Below, one piece after another: positions 34,395-47,545 of a DNA stretch of 64,000 nucleotides (positions are counted from its first letter, which is position 1; every line of letters begins with the position of its first letter). Below the pieces are notes generated by a model. The model was not told the origin of the DNA. It ran no database searches and saw nothing but the letters and a program-made list of their open reading frames with translations. The position numbers were made by a program, and so were the translations under genes. Source of the stretch: Gibbula magus (Eukaryota; Mollusca; Gastropoda; Trochida; Trochidae); NCBI GenBank assembly GCA_936450465.1, contig OW388289.1:75566593-75630592 (forward strand), read 5' to 3'.

Positions 34395-36388
34395 CTGTAA
34401 GAGAGAAGCATCTTGTCACTGTTTGACACATGATTTTAAAGACGTAATATCATCTTGTTAACAGTACAATGGTTACAATTCTGTTTCATTATATCATTTC
34501 CGTGTCATGTCTGAAAGTATATTTGTCTTGTATGATATCCACTGATATACTTCAACTTGACACAATATGACATAAACAGACAGTCCAAAGTCTACAGGTG
34601 AAACTAATTCATGTCAGTTTCTGTCTGAATAGCATCTATTGGTGAGAACCCATTGGCGATATTTATTGGCATAGAACTTTAAATACTAAACTTGTAGAAT
34701 TAATAAACCTGTGTTGAAGGTTTACAAATTGAAGAAAACACTACTCCTTGTCCTTCTGCGCCAAGAAAAACCTTAAGGTACAGATAAGCTCTTGGGTAAA
34801 AGCCCTCAGGGTTTGATGCCTTCTTTCAGGTTTTTCTTGGAGCAGAACACCTTGGAGCCATATTTTCTCCTTCACATAATCTGCTATTCTTGATTAGCAA
34901 AACATATCATCTCGATTGTTTTAATTAAAAAATCTAAATGTTGAAAGTGATTAACACAAGAAGTTAATCATGACCTTGTACACCGTAATTAGCTTACATT
35001 TTTGTCTTGTGATTGAATAAGGGATGGTTTAAGAACACTGTCCAAAGTCAAATCTACAGAAATCACTATAAACTTTTGAAGAGAAGATATTGGCGTTTTG
35101 AATAAATCAAACGATTTCAAGTGTAATCATTGTTGATGGAGAGACACTTCATTCTCATATCAGTATAAATGAAACACTCAACACGCAACCATGAGCACCG
35201 AGTCTTGTCAATAAATTCCTGCAACAGCTTCTCAGACATACTACAAAGTTATAAACCATTTATCTATTATTCCTATTCTATATATTATTGCTAGTTAGCA
35301 GGCAAACATGCTATTTCTGGTCTTCAAGTGATGGCAAGGAAAAGGCAATTTGTAGACCAGAGCCTCCTTGATTACAGAGAACAGCAACATGCCTGTCACT
35401 GGAGTCTCTCTAACAGTGCTTAGTGTTGTATGGTGGGCTGTCTACCCTTCAGCATGGCTCAAACCATGTACAGCCTTAAACTTGTTTAGATTTGGAAATA
35501 AGAGACATTGACTATACTCCAAACTGAGTTTACAGTTTCATTAATTATTATGTCCCCATTTATTTTTTGCTTTCACTCTTTTTTGGTGCAGTCAACATTC
35601 AATTGAATCATCCACATGCACTCATGGAATTATAATCATGATCTTCCAGATGTACAGAGTCACTGATATTAACTAAATTAATTAACACGTTAAACTAATA
35701 AACATATGATTATTTTTCTCTCACTTAATTTAGAAAAACTGGATCAGCAAACAATGACAAGTACAAATGTTTCTTCCTTCATATTCTCTTGTATCTTGTA
35801 TTGCTTAATTTTAACTTGTGTCCCAACAAAATCATATTTGTTACCTGACTGAGTGAACAGATTCATCTACTGAAGATTATGAACACAAGTTTTCATATTT
35901 GACAATGTTGGGGGCGGTAAATATACAAAATTGTATTGGCTCAATTTTGTCCAGATGAGCTGTATTGGCCCAATAGCTACTTCATGTAGATAAGACCTTA
36001 TCAGTAAGTTCAACAGGAAACATTGTAATATCATTAACACCTTAGCAAATAAATTCATCAGTACCAAGTCATTCTGAGTGGTCAATTTAGAGAAGGCACA
36101 TCTTGTTAACAAAGAAAATAATTCGACATTGGCCCGTTGTTAGAATAAGTTATCTCAGACTATTCCAGCCAACAACTAAAGATTACATAACGATGAGGGT
36201 CTGAAATGAAAATGTCAACATTTATGTTATTTTAGAGCCTGGATGATGAACTAGGTAAATACCAGTAGTGAAATCTAAAGGTATGTTGACTGTGTAGACC
36301 ATACAAAAGACAAGGAAAAACCTGCAATGAACCAATTCTCTAAGTTGAATTTTGTTGTGTATTGGCCAAGTTTACCTGCATGGCCACA
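34395..36388 (-). other. Distal part of the intron between the second and third PTB exons
   Basis: This is the distal half of the intron of about 4.2 kb that begins with the 69-bp array. Apart from the small inverted repeat at 34744-34857 it holds AT-rich sequence with no recognisable gene. A minus-strand open frame at 36112-35867 has no family resemblance I can name. Confidence 0.7.
34744..34857. repeat. Small foldback (MITE-like) element
   Basis: Imperfect inverted arms of about 30 bp (left CTTCTGCGCCAAGAAAAACC, right the complement of CTGCTCCAAGAAAAACCT) enclose about 55 bp. The whole unit is about 114 bp and lies a few hundred bases upstream of the third PTB exon on the gene strand. I see no clear target-site duplication, so it is probably an old miniature element. 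Confidence 0.6.
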
Positions 36389-38595
36389 GTTACTGATGAC
36401 ATGTACACGAGACATGGAGAAGAATCTACAGCTATATTTACCGGACTGACCTGCACAGTTACTGATGACATGTACACAAGACATGGAGAAGAATCTACAG
36501 CTATATTTACCGGACCGACCTGCACAGTTACTGATGACATGTACACGAGACATGGAGAAGAATCTACAGCTATATTTACCGGACTGACCTGCACAGTTAC
36601 TGATGACATGTACACGAGACATGGAGAAGAATCTACAGCTATATTTACCGGACTGACCTGCACAGTTACTGATGACATGTACACGAGACATGGAGAAGAA
36701 TCTACAGCTATATTTACCGGACTGACCTTCACAGTTATAGATGACATGTACGCGAGACATGGAGAAGAATCTACAGCTATATTTACCGGACTGACCTTCA
36801 CAGTTATAGATGACATGTACGCGAGACATGGAGAAGAATCTACAGCTATATTTACCGGACTGACCTGCACAGTTACTGATGACATGTACACGAGACATGG
36901 AGAAGAATCTACAGCTATATTTACTGGACCGACCTGCACAGTTACTGATGACATGTACACGAGACATGGAGAAGAATCTACAGCTATATTTACTGGACCG
37001 ACCTGCACAGTTACTGATGACATGTACAAGAGACATGGAGAAGAATCTACAGCTATATTTACTGGACCGACCTGCACAGTTACTGATGACATGTACACGA
37101 GACATGGAGAAGAATCTACAGCTATATTTACTGGACCGACCTGCACAGTTACTGATGACATGTACAAGAGACATGGAGAAGAATCTACAGCTATATTTAC
37201 TGGACCGACCTGCACAGTTACTGATGACATGTACAAGAGACATGGAGAAGAATCTACAGCTATATTTACTGGACCGACCTGCACAGTTACTGATGACATG
37301 TACAAGAGACATGGAGAAGAATCTACAGCTATATTTACCGGACCGACCCGCACAGTTACTGATGACATGTACAAGAGACATGGAGAAGAATCTACAGCTA
37401 TATTTACTGGACCGACCTGCACAGTTACTGATGACATGTACACGAGACATGGAGAAGAATCTACAGCTATATTTACCGGACCGACCCGCACAGTTACTGA
37501 TGACATGTACAAGAGACATGGAGAAGAATCTACAGCTATATTTACTGGACCGACCTGCACAGTTACTGATGACATGTACAAGAGACATGGAGAAGAATCT
37601 ACAGCTATATTTACCGGACCGACCCGCACAGTTACTGATGACATGTACAAGAGACATGGAGAAGAATCTACAGCTATATTTACCGGACCGACCTGCACAG
37701 TTACTGATGACATGTACACGAGACATGGAGAAGAATCTACAGCTATATTTACCGGACCGACCTTCACAGTTACTGATGACATGTACACGAGACATGGAGA
37801 AGAATCTACAGCTATATTTACCGGACCGACCCGCACAGTTACTGATGACATGTACAAGAGACATGGAGAAGAATCTACAGCTATATTTACTGGACCGACC
37901 TGCACAGTTACTGATGACATGTACAAGAGACATGGAGAAGAATCTACAGCTATATTTACTGGACCGACCTGCACAGTTACTGATGACATGTACAAGAGAC
38001 ATGGAGAAGAATCTACAGCTATATTTACCGGACCGACCCGCACAGTTACTGATGACATGTACAAGAGACATGGAGAAGAATCTACAGCTATATTTACTGG
38101 ACCGACCTGCACAGTTACTGATGACATGTACAAGAGACATGGAGAAGAATCTACAGCTATATTTACCGGACCGACCCGCACAGTTACTGATGACATGTAC
38201 AAGAGACATGGAGAAGAATCTACAGCTATATTTACTGGACCGACCTGCACAGTTACTGATGACATGTACAAGAGACATGGAGAAGAATCTACAGCTATAT
38301 TTACCGGACCGACCCGCACAGTTACTGATGACATGTACAAGAGACATGGAGAAGAATCTACAGCTATATTTACCGGACCGACCTGCACAGTTACTGATGA
38401 CATGTACACGAGACATGGAGAAGAATCTACAGCTATATTTACCGGACCGACCTTCACAGTTACTGATGACATGTACACGAGACATGGAGAAGAATCTACA
38501 GCTATATTTACCGGACCGACCCGCACAGTTACTGATGACATGTACAAGAGACATGGAGAAGAATCTACAGCTATATTTACCGGACTGACCTGCAG
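36389..38595. repeat. 69-bp tandem array (about 32 copies) starting at the 5' splice site of the second PTB exon
   Basis: About 32 near-identical 69-bp units form the first 2.2 kb of the intron after the 38676-38590 exon. On the gene's strand each unit contains TGTGCAGGTCGGTCCGG, a copy of the real exon end and donor CTGCAGGTCAGTCCGG. The array therefore appears to have grown from the exon/intron border, and its last unit includes the final six exon bases. Variants before the GT are GCAG, GCGG and GAAG. The unit length is divisible by 3 and lacks stops in several frames, which produces open frames of more than 750 codons on both strands. I regard those frames as repeat artefacts. A block of units recurs 690 bp (10 units) away, which indicates segmental amplification inside the array. 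Confidence 0.97.
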
Positions 38596-38676
38596 GTCTG
38601 TGTTGAGGACCATGATCTTCTCCGTGGAAACAAACAGGTCCACATCCGTGCTCGGTTGATTCTCTCCTTCTGGTGC
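38590..38676 (-). CDS. APBA: X11/Mint (APBA) adaptor, second PTB exon
   Basis: This 87-bp, phase 0/0 exon of 29 codons reads APEGENQPSTDVDLF, then VSTEKIMVLNTDLQ. It matches the central strands of the X11 PTB domain, where invertebrate members have R-I-K-A-P-E-G-E at this junction. The acceptor is TTTGCAG and the donor is CTGCAG|GTCAGT. It joins the previous exon's GRIK directly and the next exon's EIMMDH. Its donor is exactly where a 32-copy, 69-bp tandem array begins, and each repeat carries a copy of the donor neighbourhood. The frame runs on through the array without a stop, so a simple ORF call greatly overextends this exon. The donor used is inferred from the family sequence, which resumes at the next exon. 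Confidence 0.94.
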
Positions 38677-38948
38677 CTGCAAACATAGAACTGGACATGG
38701 AGATGTGTGTACAAAGACTATACAATTCTTGGTCCTTCAGCATCTGGAAGAAAGATAAAACATCAGCGAACTCTTCTGATGTCCTAGGACATACTCACTA
38801 CATTTGAATCATCTGAAATTGCGAAAATGCGAGATTAATTGACTTAACCCTTAAGCTGCTCAAATATCTCAGTGTTCCATATTTAATGCCACAATTTCTT
38901 CTCTTTGGTTTATTAATGACAACAATTTTGGTAATGTTAAAACTTTGC

Positions 38949-39153
38949 TATGCAAGGCATAACTCTTGCCAATCTCCATTACTGGCTGATTTAAGACTTG
39001 CCGTATTTCCTTAAAGTTTCCGTGCTAGGAAATCAGAGTCAACTATGCTTTTCAGGTGTATCAATCCACTATCTTAGCACCGAATAGCTAGGGAAATACT
39101 GCAAGCCTAAAATTAGCCAGTGATGAAGACTGGCAAGAGTTATGCCTTGCATA
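38949..39153. mobile_element. MITE with inverted arms of about 60 bp and TA duplication
   Basis: The left arm (from 38951) begins TGCAAGGCATAACTCTTGCC and the right arm is its complement, ending GGCAAGAGTTATGCCTTGCA. About 80 bp of loop separates the arms. TA flanks both ends (38949-38950 and 39152-39153). The plus-strand frame starting at 39120 runs out of the right arm and is not a gene. The element lies about 270 bp upstream (on the gene strand) of the second PTB exon. Confidence 0.88.
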
Positions 39154-42100
39154 GGGAAGTTTGTAATGTTGCTGTGTTTTATTTCATCTTATCTTACTTG
39201 ACAACATCTGATCATTTTTGGGAGGGATATATCACCTTCTGTAAGAGTTGCATGCTCTCACCAAACACTCTTCAAGAACATGTACATCACAAACATGTAT
39301 CACTGTCAACACAACAGAGTCAGTCCAGATACAAGTATTTCAGCAACAAGTAACCTCATCCATATTGATCAACCTTGATCCTATTAAAAAGCAGAATATC
39401 TTGAGAAAACACAAAAACACATTTTCTGGCTTGTATTTTTTCCTATCATCCGCTAATGTCAATATTTAATGAAGATTTCCATTGACATTGATACAAAGAG
39501 CATATTTGCACAAGACCCCATGCCATGCAGGTGCCAGTTTAGTTTACAATGTGCAGTTGGTGCAGCTTGCTTCAAGCACTTTCACCTGATCCGCGTCCAT
39601 CGTTAAACCTCCCGACCCTGGCTTCCGTGACAATATGTTTTCAAGGCCAAACATCAATTCCACTAATCTGATTACAAGTTCTTGGAAGCCTTAAATTTCA
39701 ATGTAATTGCATGTGCACTTCTATTTCCTATTCCGCCAATGCACAAGAAGTAAATAGGGGATTGCTCCGAAAGCCACCAGAAATGCTTTTTTTAAAAACA
39801 AATTAAGGCAGTAGCATTTGGAATGCTGAATAATGTGTTTTTGATACTGACTTCTCGAATGACCGTAATTGTTGAAATAACATGTCTTTGAGGAATAATG
39901 ACTGAGTAACATAAAATTCTGCAACAGCAAATACAATTTACTATAACCAACATTTTTTAATAAATAATACTAGAGTAAGCAACTATTTTTCTTATTAAAT
40001 GGGACATAACAATAAGTCATTAAAAGATTTAATTACTTTGGGTTTTCTTTCTGGGAAAAAGCTGAAAACATTTAAGATGTGTGTTGAACAAATTTCCTTA
40101 TTGGGAAATAAAATTTATAAATCACAATCTGATTTATTTTACATTGATTGCCCATTTCCATGTATCAACAAAAGTCTGCAGAAATTCCCAAACTTTCCAG
40201 CAATCGTTATTTGAATAGAAATTCTCAAACAATCTGCTTTTCAGGTGGACAACTCTCAAACAATCTATTTTCAAGTAGCGGTCAATAAAGACTGTTGCCC
40301 TGACCAGTGGCCTAATTGCTTGGTATCCAAGCAGTGTTTGCAGGGACCATACCTGTAGGTGTGAGGCTAATGGGTGAATCATTTACCAATCAGCGCTAAT
40401 GGTATTTGGTCAGGCCAGAGCTTCACTTGTTATATTACAATAGATCTAGGTTACAGGAATGATGATTCACATCACAGCACTGATATCAGATGCTGGAAGA
40501 AGTCAATTAGGCAGAGATCACATTCTTATATTAACCCTTCCCATGCTAGATAACCTTATCGGAAAACAGATGGAGAACTTTGCAAACAATTTGATGATCA
40601 ATGGGTTAAATTTTGGTTTATAATAGATTCTGCTATCGGATATCCATCCCATTTATTGTATGCTAGATATTGTAGACGATAATGGATGAGAAACATGTAG
40701 AATATCGTAGCTCTGTCACGTCTACCAAGTATACTTTGGCTTATAGAACAAAATTCATTATGTAGCATAAACCTTCTGATGCTAAATGAACACATATGAT
40801 ATAATAAATCTGACGCTTTAGACATTTACTTCCCGCAATAATAAATATGCTTATGTCACAGGATGAAATTACAAAAAATTGTTGTTCAATATTTTTAGAA
40901 AATTGAGCCAAACACAACGATTAGACCTTAAATCGAAACAAATGTTACTTGGAAACATTATTTTGAAAAAGTGTGTCATACAAATCTTGCGTACACTTAT
41001 GGAAATCGTTTTCTTCTATAAAGAGATCAAGTGACTCTCGCATAAAAAATAGATGGCATTTCTTTTCCTAGGGGAAATTAAACACCTCTTTCAAAGGAAG
41101 ATTGGCTCTTTTGGACTTTGAAAACTGCAATCCTGATTTTTTTTCACTGAAATAATATCACTGAGGAGTTTAGATGTTCTATATCACAGATATGTCAATG
41201 AGCATGCACACTTTTGAGGCCATTATAAAGATTCTTAGAAACTTTCGCTCAAAGAAACAAGACTCGTTTACTTTTTAAAAACAAATTTTTACCTTTTTCA
41301 AAATATCTATCTATTTCTAAAGCATATCCTGCACATATTTGATACAACACAACTTTGTTCTCAATTTGATATCAGGCTTTTGAAACAAAATGATGTTGTT
41401 TTCTTGTTTGTGCACAGAACGTCCAAACCTGTTTGCAAAAATTATTAAACTAGCAAATATGCACTACAATGAAACATTTCATAGAAGTCCCCGAATTTCA
41501 TGAACATGAAATAAATCTATAATAGAAATTTTAACAGTATGCACAATATCTAATTTCACATTATGGTGTGACTTTTAATCATGTGATTTGACCGCATATA
41601 ATAACATACACTTAATTTATATGACATTATTCAATTTCAAAATTCAGAGGAAATTAATTCTACAAAGTGAAATATCTTAACGCTAAAGGACATTTCCTAT
41701 GGAAAGGTTAACCTAACAATAAAATGATTAAATGACATTTTACTGAAATTCTAAATACAAAATCAATTCAATGCAAAGATAAAAAAAACAATCCTTTGAC
41801 ATTATGAATAAGTAAAATGTCACCATTTGATATATTTCAAAACGAAATTAGAGATGTAATTTACCTTTACTTCAGTTAGTTCATCTACATTGTTAAGCTA
41901 TTATTGTGGAGGAATAAAAGAAAAGGTTTAGAACATGTGGAATTTTAATTTAATTGATTACTCAGTGATACTTTATTACTCTTAAAGTTAATATCATGTC
42001 CCTTTTATGTTTTTAGTAACATTAAACAGCATCAGAAGTTACAATATATTTTATTAGAATTGAATATACAAAAGAGGAAGATTAAAATTAATAATTTAAA

Positions 42101-42857
42101 AATTTATTGCAAGTAGGAAGATGTCCTCTGGCAAAATGTATAGAAAATTGTAGTAGTGAAACATTCACATTATGATTCACAATTGAATCATCAATGAAAA
42201 CGGTAAAAGGCATAACTTTGTGCCATTCACATGAAAAAACAGTAACATTCAAAAGCATGTGATTCTAGAAAAACAATGCAGCAAAATGGATGATGAATAT
42301 CGTCATGAATAAAAACAAATCAGCATTCTAAGCATGAAATAAAATCTTCAATCAAAATACCTGATATTTGTCACCAAAATGCAATGTGCCCATAGTCTGC
42401 AGACAAAATCAACATAATTCATGAAATAAGCAACAAAATATTAACATTACACAGCAGTAACAATACTTAGTGATGAACAAAATACTAAAATACTGACACA
42501 AGAATACAAGAACTTCTCATACTTGAACATACAACAAATGTAGTAGAGGGTGCTATCTCTATCAGCATCTTCACTGAGCATCTCTCATCATCGTACGTTA
42601 ACATGGCTTTCTCAAATCAGTATTACACAGCATAGAGAAGTGGCACCCAGGCCCACAAAACATCCTTGGACTAAGGTAATACTCATTGCTAATAATGGAT
42701 AAAGATATACTGTTTTCGAGTCATTGTCCCAAAATTTTCAAAATTTCTCCAATGATTTGATTTCTTAAGTTCCTGATAGACATTTAAGATTAACTTGATT
42801 AGACGATCTTATCTCTGTGATACAACTGGTTCACTAGTTACAGAGCAAACTTCACAA

Positions 42858-43013
42858 GCAGGGCATAACTCTCGCCAGTCTCTACCAAAGGCTAAGTTAA
42901 AGCTTGCTGCCTTTCATCAGCTTTTCTGTACCAGTGTAGCAGCATGCTGCCACTTGACTTGGTACTGTAATCGGAATGTTTTTGACGAATGAAGCAAATT
43001 ATGCCTTGCGGGA
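42858..43013. mobile_element. Degenerate relative of the 38949-39153 MITE
   Basis: The left side GCAGGGCATAACTCTCGCCA then GGCTAAGTTAAAGCTTGC resembles the terminal arm of the 38.9 kb element. The right end AAATTATGCCTTGCGGG matches the terminus in inverted orientation. The interior differs, and the flanking TA is not clear. Confidence 0.5.
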
Positions 43014-46000
43014 GAAGGTGTTGCAGATCTATCTTTTGATAGATCGTGTAATCCCGAATATTCAGTTTTGGAGTGTTGACCCCAATTTTTTTTACTGGAA
43101 GCGAACAGAAGAGCCCTCTGAGCTAGTATACCATGTAGGTACTTATGATGAACCCTGAACCACCATACAGAAGTCCTACTAAGCATCAGGGTGCTCTTCC
43201 ACCCGCCGATATTAGCTCAATCAATTGTAAGCCGATCTTTTATCATTGACTAAAATTGATCTTAGCGCTAAAATCAGTTACTGGAACAGTACCCTGGTCT
43301 TTACTCAATGTTAACCATGAGCTAAGAGTACACTAAGTTAAAGAATGTTTTGTGCCAAATTATCTAAAACTTTTACTGAAGAAATGATTGATATCAATTT
43401 TGAGAGGTGGATGAAAACAAGATTAGCTTTACTGTATCCTTTTATCATTGAACAAATCATCTACACATGCAGAAATGTCATCTACAATTGTAATAAGTTT
43501 CAATTTTAGATAATTCTTTTTGTCTCAAATGAGACATCAGAAATCAGGATAATACTAATGTAATAGCCACAAAGAAAGTTATTTGACAAAATTGAAAGCG
43601 AACATTCATGAAAAGATGTGAGCAAAAACAGTATTATTGAGATTATTCAAAGAGCATTATTTGATGCAAACCAAGAAAACCATTGATCATAAATAACATC
43701 AAAGAACAAAATTCTATCAACCTTTCTAAACATGATTATAAAAGTATTACAAAATTCATTACAAATAACCCAAAAATGTATTTAACAGAAATTACTTTAT
43801 TAAGGTTTGCAGTCATTTATTCACTCTACAATATATTAAAAGGATGGAGATAGAATCAAATAATTATGTTTACAGAAATATGTGGGTCAAATATTGAAAT
43901 AACATTTTTAAAATCTACTTATAAAGAGCATACTTGTCATGACTCATAAATCATTTTGTATTACTGAAGAAAAAAAGTTCAAATTTCAAAGAAAAACCTT
44001 TTCTGAATGTCACAACGCACATTAGAATACTCTGGAATATAGCATCTACGAGAAACAAACACACCAAGTCGATTCTTACATGTTTTAAAACATGATTTTT
44101 TCATAAGGCAATGTGTCATCATTGATAAGTGCTGTAGAATAAAGTGTCTTCAAGGAAAATTATCGCATTTACAATCTTTATCAGATACTTCAGAATAAAT
44201 TTATCATTCTAACCAATATTATCCAGAAAAATACATATTCATATATGATTAAGTATTGTAATCTTCATTACAAATGTCAGAAATATTAATACTATCTTCT
44301 ATGGTATATGAAGAGCATATTCTCTAAAGAATATATTCCCACAACTAAATATTTTCAAATAATATGATGGTGACTTCCCATTGTGCCTACAGTTCATAAC
44401 ATGTACACAGAATGGGAATAAACCAATATGGTGTTAGATCATTAATGGTGGCAATGATGGCAATCTTAGCTCAAGCTAAAAGAATTAGATGCAAGTATCA
44501 CAGCTGGTATTGCAGCAAAGATAGCCTATCTTGTACCCACACAAGGCCATTGGATCAGCAGGGAAATGGAATCATGTATAATTTGGTAAATATTTAGGAA
44601 CCACAAATTATTTAAGAATATCCTGACACTTATTCAACTCTTAACACAAACTTCAGCTTAGATTGGTCGATAATTTAGAAAAAGAAAACTTATTTTAAAT
44701 AGGCAATGTCTGGTCTTGGTGTGTTTGTCTCTCAGAATAGTTGAGAAATGAAAATGAAAGACATTGGCAAATAAAGAAATGCATACAATATCAGCTAATA
44801 AAACAAAGGACTTGTGCTTCCTGAGAGAGTTATACATGTACATATAGAGTATATAGGAAACAAGCACAAAATCAATAGCAAATGAATACAGATTGATATT
44901 GAACAAGCCCCATCTCACAAGTATTGAGTATTATATTTGGTCATAGCGAAGATTTATAAAGAACATCGTACATATGGTATGAATGAGAGATTAAATATGT
45001 ATGACTTTCTGGCACAAGGCAAGAATAATTCAGTTTTGGGTTTGAAGATTGTAATCCATAGCAACAGCAGAGGTAGATGGGAAGGGGAATAACATTTGTT
45101 TCATATCTTATTCTCACTTTTAAAAAATGTGTCATCGGAACTGTATCAGATTATTCCTGCCTTTACAGTAGACACAACATCAATAATTGAAAAAAGCAAA
45201 CTGTTTCTGGAATGAACATTTAGAATAAAGATTATGAATTGAAGTTATATTTTACAACATTAAAGAGATAAACAAATCATAATGATGGGATATGAGCTTA
45301 CAAAGGAAATATGATTCATCTTGATTATATGAATATTATATAGAAGTTTGAAATGAAAGATAAATTTCATTCACACAGGGACTTACAGTTAGAAATGAAA
45401 ATAATCTTTCATTTGGACATGCTTATTCAAATTAGTTGCTCAGACCATTTTTTTTTATTATTATCTATTTCACAGAAAAAGCATAACCAGAGATATAAAG
45501 AGAACAACAAAATAAAATAAATAATTCTGTAAATTTGGTCATCCAGATAAGTTGACAATTTTGTTGTCAAGCTTTGAATCCTTATATTCCTTTTTTACAG
45601 CTCAGGGCTCCTTGCACATACAGAGACTGCTAAGGATTTAATGAACAAACAAAATACTTTTCTTCAGATCTTTTTTTAATCCAATGGATCAGATACAGAC
45701 CCTGAGAGAAAATTGGTTCTGGTCAATAAGAAAAGCAAAGTTCCTTTGAAATCCATCAAGGATAAATATTATTTAAATCTGTTCCACAATAATTGCTGTT
45801 TTTGTTCCTGACACAGAGAGCTCTTTAGGCAAGGTAGTTCTAAATTTACTTCTCTCAAAACTGTTGACTTTCAATTAGAGAAATTCAAGAAAACTGACAC
45901 TATTGACAACGGAGGTGATAAAAGTGGAGAAATATTTTTTTGTTTTATTTGGATCGTGACTATGGATACAAAATGTTGAATATCGACAGAAATATTATCA

Positions 46001-46488
46001 CCCAAATATGATAAAATGAAGACATGAGATTTTATACTACTTTGAGGAAATATATCTGTGTGCAGTTATTCAAAGTTTACTAATAAATTAACAAAGTTGA
46101 CAAAAATCCTAGTTTTTCACTATAAGCTACTCTAACGTTCCTAACCACCGAGGTTTATCTGGGTCCATGGCGAGGTCCCTAGGGACACGTAAACTGGCAC
46201 TAAACTGTGCACACTGATGAACCCCCGACATTACTGTTGTAAGAGCTCTGATGGGTCTAGCCGAAGGTCAAGCACTATTTCATCAAGTGATTCCATAACA
46301 AGTAATTTTCCTAGCTGCTCCTTAACAATGCGGAGCTCTCATTACCACTTCTCCAAAACAATCGTCTGGCGTTACCAATACTGCACCACCACCTCCTCTC
46401 ATTGCTTCCATTTACCAACTGTTACAGTAGTTTCAGCTTCAGAACTCTCCTAGATATTATGAAGGATCATTGTCTCCATCACAGAGAT

Positions 46489-46530
46489 GTAGAGAGAGAA
46501 AGAGCAGAGAGCAGAGAGCAGAGAGAGAGA

Positions 46531-46593
<63 letters not shown>

Positions 46594-46765
46594 GAGAGAG
46601 AGACAGACAGACAGAGAGACAGACAGACAGAGACAGAGACAGAGACAGAGAGACAGAGAGAGGGACAGAGAGAGAGACGGAGAGAGAGAGAGAGAGACGG
46701 AGAGAGAGAGAGAGAGAGACGGAGAGAGACAGAGAGAGAAAGAGAGACAAGAGGGTCAGAGAGAC
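46489..46765. repeat. Compound (GA)n/(GACA)n microsatellite, copy 1
   Basis: A run of GA with interspersed CA and CGG variants (GACAGACA, GAGACGGAGA). It reads as Arg/Glu repeats on one strand and Leu/Ser repeats on the other; these frames are artefacts of the microsatellite. Confidence 0.97.
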
Positions 46766-47248
46766 AAAAATGACAGACAGAAAGACATTGCTGAACATGT
46801 TTTGGTAAGGAATGTCGTGTGGAATAAACTATTCCATTTCTTTCACTGGTTGTATAATTATCCCAAGGGTGTAGAAATTGAAAATGTAATGAGCTTCGTC
46901 GTTTGACCAGAATGATAATGTTAGTAGCGCCAGGGGCATATTTTGGTTGTGTGATCATCTTCATGATCACAAATAGGCTTACCTAACTAAGCTATTCAAC
47001 CAAGTCTCCTGCTAGAATAAGGGACATCACCTTGAAAAGTCATCAAGTGATTCCATAACAAGTAATTTTCCTAGCTGCTCCTTAACAATGCGGAGCTCTC
47101 ATTACCACTTCTCCAAAACAATCGTCTGGCGTTACCAATACTGCACCACCACCTCCTCTCATTGCTTCCATTTACCAACTGTTACAGTAGTTTCAGCTTC
47201 AGAACTCTCCTAGATATTATGAAGGATCATTGTCTCCATCACAGAGAT

Positions 47249-47545
<297 letters not shown>

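Noticed and set aside
36275..38743. Open frames of 569-822 codons on both strands
   Set aside because: All come from a 69-bp unit that lacks stops; several frames are open at once and only 29 codons match a known protein.
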